Positions 56,800-64,000 of a DNA stretch of 64,000 nucleotides are shown here, piece by piece. This DNA comes from Anastrepha obliqua (Eukaryota; Arthropoda; Insecta; Diptera; Tephritidae), in the NCBI RefSeq assembly GCF_027943255.1, contig NC_072894.1, forward strand, positions 78,283,601 through 78,347,600, in the 5' to 3' direction. Numbering within the stretch: the first letter of the stretch is position 1; every line of letters begins with the position of its first letter. The position numbers were made by a program, and so were the translations under genes. The notes under the pieces are model-generated. The model was not told where the DNA came from. It made no database searches and saw only the letters and a list, made by a program, of their open reading frames with translations.

Positions 56800-59484
56800 A
56801 GGAAGGGGTAGATCCAACTAAAACATGTTTTTGATTCTCATCGAGAGAGGTTTCACTTGCTAAATCCTCTGCCGAACGAGTTATCTGTTCCGCCAGTGTG
56901 TAGCCACTCACACTCACATACATTTGCGTATCCTATCAAGGAGCGGCTTGCGGTAGCAACTGCCACTTTTATTGCTTTTGCTACACATTTACTGCTTGTT
57001 CTTCTTCTTTTCCTACTTTATTTTAGCCTGGAGTCTTCTTGTGCGCATGCTTGCTTCCTTCCTACTCGAATTTCAGTTTTCGAAGTCCGCTTCCTTGCAA
57101 AATATGTTTTGTTTTTTTCGTGCTTGCATAGCGGTTTTTACTGTTGTTGCTAATTATATTCATGACGTTGTTAGCGCTACTATTAGTGCACGTATGTAGA
57201 CGTGTGTTGGTGCATATATTGTTTTTGTTGTGTTTTTTAGCAATACCACTGCTCGTGCTACTATTACTTTTGCTGATTTTGTGCTACTCTTTTGGTTTTT
57301 GCTGAAGTGATGTATGTAGTTTAGCGGAAGTATCCGACACGGCCAATAACAAAAAAACACCAACAATAATCGAATTACAACAAGCAGTAAACAAACGAAA
57401 TCAAGAAAGGAGACGACGAAGAAGTGCAATAATGGATGAAGGAGGGAGCGAAGAAAAAACCAGATCCAACAATAACAGCAGGCGAGCACGAAGAGACACA
57501 ACAATGAAAGGAAAATTTGTGTATGTGTATCAAAGCACACACACGCGCTCACCCTTGATTAGAGTGCTGGGGGATCAGTAGTCCAATCGTCGTCGTCGTC
57601 GGTTGGTCGGTCGGTCGGTAGATCGCCCGGTCGGGGTACAGCGGATGGAAGAGTAGCAGCTGCAAACAGCAAACATCGCCAAAGTATTCGAATCGCATTT
57701 TTACTGCACGCGCACAAAAGGAATACAAAACAGGCGCTTGAGAGGTGCAGTGCGACACCGAAAGGCATGGCACGCCATGCCACATCACGCCAATGTGGAG
57801 AAGGAGAGCGAAGGGCAGGGGATGCATGCACGAGACACACACACACGTACGGTACTTACTACCGACAGAGACACACGGCTATGCAGTCACATCGACTGCA
57901 AAACGGAAAGACCGAGAGGAAGTAAAAGACATTGAAGGTACAATGAATGGTGCGAGCTACTAGTATCGATATGTGTATGTGTATGTAGCAATCAAACAAC
58001 AAACATTGCGTATAAATCGACCACGGCGACGACGACGACAGCAATAGAAACATGAAGAGGTCTGCGACAGTGACTGCATAACAATGAGCATCGCAGCCAG
58101 CGCAACAACAAATATTCGCACAATACATACGTACACGTATAAACACTTAAGGAGAGGAGTGGTGGTGCTCTTTGTGCCATACAGAATTTGGAACTTGCGA
58201 CTTCTTCACTTTGGCTAAAACCAAAAAATTTATGAGTCAGCGCAAACAGCAACAAACACGCCAACAAAAGTTGCGCACAAATGGTATGAGTTGTTTGGAA
58301 GACAACCAACCTTAGTTCCAACATGATGTATCAATCCGTTGTGTTCGTTGTTTGGTGCGAGCATTCGACTGCAGCAGCCGCAAGTTGCATGTTGCAGTTG
58401 TGTATAAACAGCAACGTTGAACTTGTTGCGCGGCGCTCCAACACTTGCGTGCTGCCAACATGCTGGATGTATAAGAGTGTGAACAACTGCTGTCCCAAAA
58501 GGCAAATGCATAAGTCTAATTACACAAGTGAACGCAATCTCACGTATGTGTGTATGAATGTGAGGCTAACTTTTGAATGGTTGAAATTCGGACAAGAGGG
58601 TAGAAAGAATTGTGGATTTTTTAAGATTTAATTAATCATATTAAGAAGCAGAAATATTTGTAGAAATGTATGTAAGCACATTAATAAATACCTATGAATA
58701 AGTGTACACTTGTGCTTACATAATTAAGTCAATTTAATTGTTTACAATATTCGCGACATTTTTTTGTTTTGCTAAATTTTTAACTCTCAACTTACGATGT
58801 ATATAAAAATATAATTTATTGTAAAACGAAAATTAAAATTCCAAGCTTTTCACAAAAATTTAACAAACTTAAAAGAGTTGTTACTGTTGTCGACTTTTTA
58901 ATCAGAAAGAAAACTTCTAAATATGCAGTTGTATAGTCCATTCTGCTATGATGAAGTATACCTTTGAGGCCGCTCAAAAATCGCGCCGATTAAAAAAAAA
59001 ATGTCTTCTTTTTTCTTCCTTATAAACCACCTGATCAAGAAATCCATTCCGGAGTGCACATTTTCTTCTTATAAGTTAATATTTATAGCTACCGTAAGCA
59101 GAATTTTTTCGGGCGGGTATTTGCAAAGAAAAAGATAATAATAATAAGCCAAAATTATATTATTAATGTTTTATTCATTTGGAGTGCCGCTAATCATAAA
59201 TATTGCACCATCCATCCAGATAAAATTATCAAAACAATGACTTAAAGCCTAGATGTATGTACATATGTATACTCGGATAAGAATGGTGCTTCGCCCTCAG
59301 GCACATTCCAAATGAATGGTTTGCAAATAAACTTTCTTAAAAAAGAAGATCTGTAGAGTGACGATCAATCCTTCCAGCAGTGGAAATAGGCTTGGTGAAC
59401 TCCAGCTACTCATATTTCCCAAAGATGATAGCAAAAAACTTTTGTTTATGTATCTATTTACACACCCTTTATGCTTGGTGTTTG
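56800..59484. other. TE-poor stretch of mixed composition
   Basis: Less AT-rich than the rest between about 56860 and 58520, with CA/GT-rich and CGA/CAA-type simple repeats and no recognisable TE protein or end. Overlapping frames on both strands (57160-57552, 57549-57842, 57859-58146, 57992-58324 and others) are compositional. It could be single-copy host non-coding sequence such as a 5' UTR, promoter or intron. Confidence 0.4.
57588..57618. repeat. Short CGT then CGGT microsatellite
   Basis: CGTCGTCGTCGTCGG passes into TTGGTCGGTCGGTCGGT. A related GACGACGACGACAG lies near 58027. Confidence 0.8.
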
Positions 59485-59615
59485 GCAGAGCTCCTATTTG
59501 TGGTGTGTGTGTATATAGATACTATTCCACAAATAGAGGGACCTACAGAACCAAGCACTAACGAATGGTAGTCAGACACAAACTCATTCGGCTGCAACGG
59601 CCCCCAATCTATCAA
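59485..59615 (-). repeat. tRNA-derived SINE copy, minus orientation, deleted
   Basis: Plus-strand order: GCAGAGCTCCTATTTGTGGT, TTCCACAAATAGAGGGACCT, then directly GAATGGTAGTCAGACACAAA and CTCATTCGGCTGCAACGGCC, the inverted tRNA-like head. The middle with the B-box is deleted. Confidence 0.78.
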
Positions 59616-60610
59616 TATACTGGGTGTTAAAAGGAGAATGAAAAACATTTGGGAGGTAATATTATGGAACAAAATGTAAAATTCTAATGAACACGGGCGC
59701 GTAAACAATCGGTTTTGGAGATATGGAAAATTATTCTTTTTTTAAGTACTTTATTACTTGAATATTTTTATCATAGTTGGCTTATGTTTTGCAAAATTAT
59801 TTTTACTGAATCCGAATAAAATTATCCGTTGCCAACTTTGTACAGAGAGAATCCCACGAGCCATCGAAAGCAATGGATATACCAACCATTAATAATTGTC
59901 AAGTTTTCGTTTGCTAAGTCTGTTTGTTTCAACGCAGAATTATCCGACATGCATTGCATGAATCTTCATGCTACTCGTAACAGGATCGCCACCGAAATGC
60001 GATGTCTTTATGCTGAGTCATATGCAAATCGACAGATTTTCTCACTTCGTATGTTTGGAAGAACTCACCAGGTCAGATTGCGTGATTACCGGCTGTTTTT
60101 TCGAAGCATCGGCGTCGGTACTTACTCCAAGAGTAAACGATGACGTAGACCCACGGTGCTCAAAAGCACACGGATTAATTATATTATTGATCAGAACCGA
60201 AGATATTTATTTGATTTATTTTTGTGGCAATTTATTGTTGAAAGTTTTATTTTATTGTTCTAAATAGTTATAAGTCTCGGTAGCAATTGACAGTGTGGCA
60301 TGGACACATTAACCGCCTTGGTAGGGCTAAACGCCTATCTAAACCTTTGCCGTTCTATGGGTCCCGGCACCCGGTTGCAATGCATCTCCATTAACCAAAA
60401 AAGATTTACCCGTGTATTTCGTATTAACCACAGCTACCACGAAAACCTCTCCGAAGGGCCATTCCCACGAACAGGTCGGAGCGATCTCTGAGGGCTCCTG
60501 TTCTCCGTGGTACCGAGATTAAGTCCTCGGTCTGGACTTGTACCCGAAGTCACTACCAGTTGAGCTTGCATACTGCTCAGGTACTGGTCACCCGAGATTT
60601 TAATCGCATT
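59616..60610. other. Unassigned, includes possible repeat at 60290-60600
   Basis: 60290-60600 is GC-richer (CCGAAGGGCCATTCCCACGA and TCTGAGGGCTCCTGTTCTCC) and resembles mobile-element sequence I have seen in flies, but I cannot name it. No catalytic motif is present. Confidence 0.3.
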
Positions 60611-60904
60611 TTACTCGGGCAAATTATAAACCCTGACCCGCTTAGGTGCGGTACCATATACAATAAGAACGTATCTTAAATCAACTTGAATACCAACCAT
60701 GTTTGGAGTTTTGAGGCTGATTTTTACGTAGTGACGCTTTCTTGCCAATATATTAATTTTATTGATGAGGTTCACACGGAACATACGTTTGGCCCCTTGA
60801 AAACCGCCATGCTCTATCGAAATATAAACATCAGACACGTTTTTCTGTAAAAATGTTGATGGATGTTGGATGCAACAGGACTCTAGATCCTCGCGTTTTA
60901 CCAA
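60611..60904 (-). CDS. Unrecognised 97-codon ORF
   Basis: Open on the minus strand from MVKREDLESCCIQHPSTFLQ through VSDVYISIEHGGFQGAKRMF and RKRHYVKISLKTPNMVGIQV to a VYNLPE end. It has regular alternation of hydrophobic and charged residues typical of a folded domain, and the frame is also open for a few codons upstream of the ATG (FIDLV). I do not recognise the family. It adjoins the GC-richer stretch at 60290-60600, so an origin in an unidentified mobile element is plausible. A chance frame cannot be excluded. Confidence 0.35.
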   Translation of the reverse strand: MVKREDLESCCIQHPSTFLQKNVSDVYISIEHGGFQGAKRMFRVNLINKINILARKRHYVKISLKTPNMVGIQVDLRYVLIVYGTAPKRVRVYNLPE

Positions 60905-62094
60905 ATCGATGAACAGGCGCTACCCATCCAAATTTTCGGACTTCCTTCGTTTACACCAAAGCCAACAAAGGTGGTGCTTCAGCTCATTTTTTGATTGCTG
61001 TTAGAGAGAATTCATTCCAAACTTTTCTATGCAGATGGGTAGGAAAGGGCGGACCTATATTTTAATCTGCAAAGTCGTGTGATTTAAATGTTATAAATTT
61101 CTTTTTTTAGGAGTATTTGGAAGCGTTAGTTTATGGTAATTCTGCCAACAAGGCGCTTTAGAAGCCACTAAGGGTTTTTAGAAAGAGTTCGAATATACTT
61201 CAGAGAAAAATGTCGTACCTGCTTGGGAATGGAAGGAGAGCACTTTGACCATCTTATGTGACTTCGTTTGTAATAAATTAACAGGTGATTGGCAGCAATT
61301 GTTTCTGAAAGGAATAACCCATATATTTGAACCCATATTTATTAAGACTTGTTTTTTTTTTTGTTTTGGTTCGTTTGGTCCATACTATTACCTTCTTAGA
61401 ATATTGTACATACATTCTGTTTTTAAAGACTTCATTCTTTATCGGTGCCACTTTCGACTCTATTTTCCATTTTATTTAGGTAATGTAGGTGGAGCCGACT
61501 GGTGTTAGAAAACCACTCATACGGGATGTAACTATCATAAAAAAACTCACTCAAAAGAAGTAAATCACTGCAACAAACCGATTTACCAACCGACTGGGCG
61601 ACCAAAACACACAATGGACGTTCATAGGAGTACTAAAGCCAGCCTAAGGTCATAATCATACATTCAATCGCTTGTCCAACCAGTTTTTGCCCAATCAGCG
61701 TGCGAGCGTAGGGCCACTTGTGCGGCCAATATGCAGGTAGTCAAAAGCCAATGTATACATCTGAATACATATAAGTACGTAAGTGCATTTGTAGAAGAGA
61801 AAACAAGGGAACTAGTGCCAGAAGTTTATTATTTCGAACTAGTACAATTGCGCCAAGTTCGGGCAACTTTGCTGCTGATGGTCGACGAAGATTTGGAACT
61901 ATCTCAAAAGGGATACAGTGAGAGAAAAAGAAACACTTTCACTATAACATCGCCGTGTTAACATTACTTGGTAACTTGTATGTTGAGTGTTCTAAATTTA
62001 TTGGAAATATATGAACATATGTAACAAATATGTAGTATCGGGGGAACTAAATGAAGGGCAGTCTATGCCTATTAACACGTAATTAAGTTAGGTA
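60905..62094. other. Unassigned
   Basis: No TE or host gene recognised. Frames at 61245-61508 and 61731-61961 have no motif. Confidence 0.35.
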
Positions 62095-62765
62095 GCTTTG
62101 GGTTAGGGAGCCTATGAGTACATCGAGTAACGGACAGAGGCTGATCGACTTCGCCGGGGCCCGAAACATGGTAGTCTGCAGCACCAGATTCCAGCATAAG
62201 GAGATACACCCAGCTACGTGACTGTCTCCTGATTGAAAAACGCGAAACCAGATCGATCATGTTGTGATAGATGGCACAGACGCTTCTAGATGAGCCGGTA
62301 TTGACATCATCGGCATTAGCAAACGCGCTGTTAGTTCTGCCTTTTCCAAACTGGATAAAGAAGCAAAACGAATGGGTCTGGTGGTAGCGAGGACAAAATG
62401 AAGTACCTCCTGTCATCAAACAAACAGTCAGCGCACTGGCATATCGGCAACCACGTCCACTGTTGTCAGCTGTGATTTCGAGGTTGTAAGAGACTTTGTT
62501 TGACTAGGAACCATCATTAACACCGACAAAAATGTCAGTCTAGAAATCTAAAGTAGAATTTCTCATGCCAACAAGTGCTACTTTGGACTAAGTAGGCAAA
62601 TGAGTAGTAAAGTCCTCTCTCGACGAACAAAACTAACACTTTATAAGGCTCTTATCATGCCCGTCCTAACGTATGGCACAGAAACGTGGACGATGACAAT
62701 ATCCAATGAAACGTCGTTTGGAGTGTTGGAGAGCAGGATTGTGCGCAAGATTTTTGGACCTTATA
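62095..62765 (+). pseudogene. RTE-like LINE with endonuclease fused by deletion to the end of RT
   Basis: In order: STSSNGQRLIDFAGARNMVV and CSTRFQHKEIHPAT (C-terminal part of an APE endonuclease), RNQIDHVVIDGTDAS (catalytic DHV-type end). Then, with no intervening fingers or palm, GIDIIGISKRAVSSAFSKLD (the DDIDIIG motif C region of the RT, first Asp lost), KEAKRMGLVV, STVVSCDFEVVRDFV, LGTIINTDKNVSLEI, ISHANKCYFGLSRQMSSKVL, TKLTLYKALIMPVLTYGTET and WTM. Stops follow HPAT, DFV and LEI. The element is thus internally deleted by more than a kilobase. Same family as 690-1370 and 52335-52515. Confidence 0.82.
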
Positions 62766-63324
62766 GGGTCCAATATACATTTTGAAAACATATGGAAAAA
62801 AAAATTGGAATTTTTTTGGTAAAAAAATTGGAGTTTTTTTGGTAAAAAATGTTTGGAAAAATATAATTCTTTTTTTTTTGGAAAAGTTATGAGAATAGAA
62901 TCTCATTATGGAACTTTTAGGAATTACTTAGCATCATCTTAGCTGTTAATGAAAACAAAAAAAAAATCTGTGGATGGCTTTTGGAACTTTAAAATATGCA
63001 GTTTTATAAAGTGAAATATCCCGAATTCCTTGTAACATTTTTATAATTTGTTTTTTGGTTTTTTTGTAATATTTATTATATTATCAAATATATTTTTTTC
63101 ATTTCATTACTTTTTTATTTATTTATTTATTTTTATTTGTTTTTTTTTTTTTTTTTGTTAAAACTTTTTAGAAAAAGATATTTTTTGTTTTATATTATGG
63201 GAATCTCACAATCAAACTTTTAGGGATGAGGATTGTTTTTCAAAACTGGCAAACAAATTTCAACCGCGAAAATTTTGAGCAAACGGATTAATTTTTTTTC
63301 CGATAAATTTTGTTTTTGAAACTA
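62766..63324. repeat. AT-rich tract with a 26-bp tandem duplication
   Basis: At 62799-62850 the unit TTGGAATTTTTTTGGTAAAA is repeated as TTGGAGTTTTTTTGGTAAAA with period 26. The rest (62870-63320) is T-run and A-run rich sequence. Confidence 0.65.
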
Positions 63325-64000
63325 CAGTGGCTCACAGCTTATTTTATGCAGTGCATAGTCTCAAATCCCAAGCTTTATAACTACAAAACTAAGAAGAATT
63401 TGAAAAAGAAATTGGTACCATTAAAAAGATAAAAAACTCAAATTTAACAAAATAACTTCATTTATTGTGAAAATATATATTTAAATAACTTTAAACTACG
63501 AAAACCAAAAATACTGGTTAATTTCAGGTCACAGCTTATTTTATGCAGTTACTTATAATTATAAAAAACTTAATATTAAACATAATTTGAAGTATTTTTA
63601 ATATTTGGTATGATAACCCTTGTTGTCTATAACAGATTTAAGGCGATTTTGCATTGATGTCACCAGTTTTTTTGTAATATCTGGCGAAATATTCGTCCAC
63701 TCCGTTTTCAGCGCCTCCTTTAGGTCGTTTTTGTTAGAAATCTTATGTTTCCGGATATTAGTTTCTAGTATAGACCACAAGTTTTCAATGACATTCAAGT
63801 CTGGCGACTGTGGCGGCGGCGTCATCAAGTGAGGACAGTTATATATTAGCCAGCTTTGTACAATACCCGCTTTATGCTTTGGATCATTATCCTGATAAAA
63901 TCGAAATTCTGATTTTATACCCAGATCCTCGGCACTCTGCAACAAATTATCCTTTAGAATCTGTAGGTATTTAAATTTGTCCATTGTTGTCTCAATAAAT
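63325..64000 (-). mobile_element. Tc1-like transposon with IR/DR-type end, continues beyond the window
   Basis: The terminus CAGTGGCTCACAGCTTATTT follows TA (63323-63324). Its TCACAGCTTATTTTATGCAG core is repeated directly about 200 bp inward at 63529, as in IR/DR Tc1 elements. The transposase on the minus strand runs off the right edge. The other end is outside the window. Confidence 0.9.
63598..64000 (-). CDS. Tc1-like transposase, C-terminal part (DD34E), open to the window edge
   Basis: Open frame of at least 128 codons ending at the stop at 63598. It has FRFYQDNDPKHKAGIVQSWL with the second catalytic Asp, CPHLMTPPPQSPDLNVIENL with the final catalytic Glu, then NDLKEALKTEWTNISPDITK and a C-terminal NKGYHTKY. 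Exactly 34 residues lie between the Asp of QDN and the Glu of VIEN, so it is DD34E. The listed Met at 63984 is internal. The frame continues upstream (FIETTM) beyond the edge, so the true start is not visible. No lesion is seen in this part, so this copy may be the least damaged transposase in the window. Confidence 0.9.
   Translation of the reverse strand, partial: FIETTMDKFKYLQILKDNLLQSAEDLGIKSEFRFYQDNDPKHKAGIVQSWLIYNCPHLMTPPPQSPDLNVIENLWSILETNIRKHKISNKNDLKEALKTEWTNISPDITKKLVTSMQNRLKSVIDNKGYHTKY

Noticed and set aside
57160..57552. 130-codon minus-strand ORF rich in Leu, Val and Cys resembling a membrane protein
   Set aside because: Low-complexity composition arising from CAA/AAC-rich plus-strand DNA; no start context or known motif, and several frames here are equally open.

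Overview
This window looks like intergenic or intronic DNA from an AT-rich insect genome. A higher fly is most likely, and probably a tephritid fruit fly. That placement is inferred from rosa-type (DD41D) mariner relatives, mauritiana/mellifera-like mariners, R1-like and jockey-like LINEs, a recurrent tRNA-derived SINE, and abundant TACATACATATG-type simple repeats. I recognise no intact host protein-coding gene, no rRNA and no functional tRNA. Nearly every supportable feature is a transposable element (TE) in some state of decay.

Layout: 1-355 is the 3' end of a DD41D element. 690-1370 is an RTE-like LINE scrap. 2246-2367 is a near-perfect hairpin. 3521-4650 holds a SINE and a DD41D/Tc1-mariner relic. 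7499-9428 holds a MITE with internal duplication and a deleted DD41D element. 9740-10275 and 11930-12720 are two mariner relics. 14390-17592 is a cluster of a LINE RT fragment, a full-length mariner with both ends (15230-16486) and a DD41D element with both ends (16703-17592). 20104-20973 is a DD41D copy whose interior is occupied by a foldback element with perfectly identical 103-bp arms. 23735-28860 holds LINE relics, a truncated mariner and the longest coding stretch of the window, a jockey-type ORF2 on the minus strand. 29834-36380 holds MITEs, a GC-rich transposon end, a DD41D-like element carrying an intact DNA-binding-only ORF, SINEs and unclassified repeats. 38833-41135 packs a Tc1-like element with IR/DR ends, a piggyBac-like MITE and a DD41D MITE. 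43015-47870 holds an R1-like LINE, a SINE, two more MITEs and the C-terminal domain of another retroelement beside a long TTTTA microsatellite. 51384-52066 is a hAT-like foldback MITE with an 8-bp target duplication. 52335-56795 holds LINE relics. 56800-62090 is mostly unrecognised sequence. 62095-64000 holds the RTE-like LINE again and a Tc1-like transposase running off the window.

Nothing here forms an operon-like or cooperating set of genes. The biological story is turnover: a few autonomous families (DD41D/rosa-like, mariner, Tc1 with IR/DR ends, R1/jockey/RTE-like LINEs) and many internally deleted derivatives that kept their terminal repeats. Several DD41D derivatives occur as two or three copies sharing ends or a deletion junction, so MITE birth can be read directly in the window. 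The best candidates for something undescribed are the nested foldback at 20199-20862, the transposase-derived DNA-binding ORF at 31068-31457, and the hairpins at 2246-2367 and 22502-22612.
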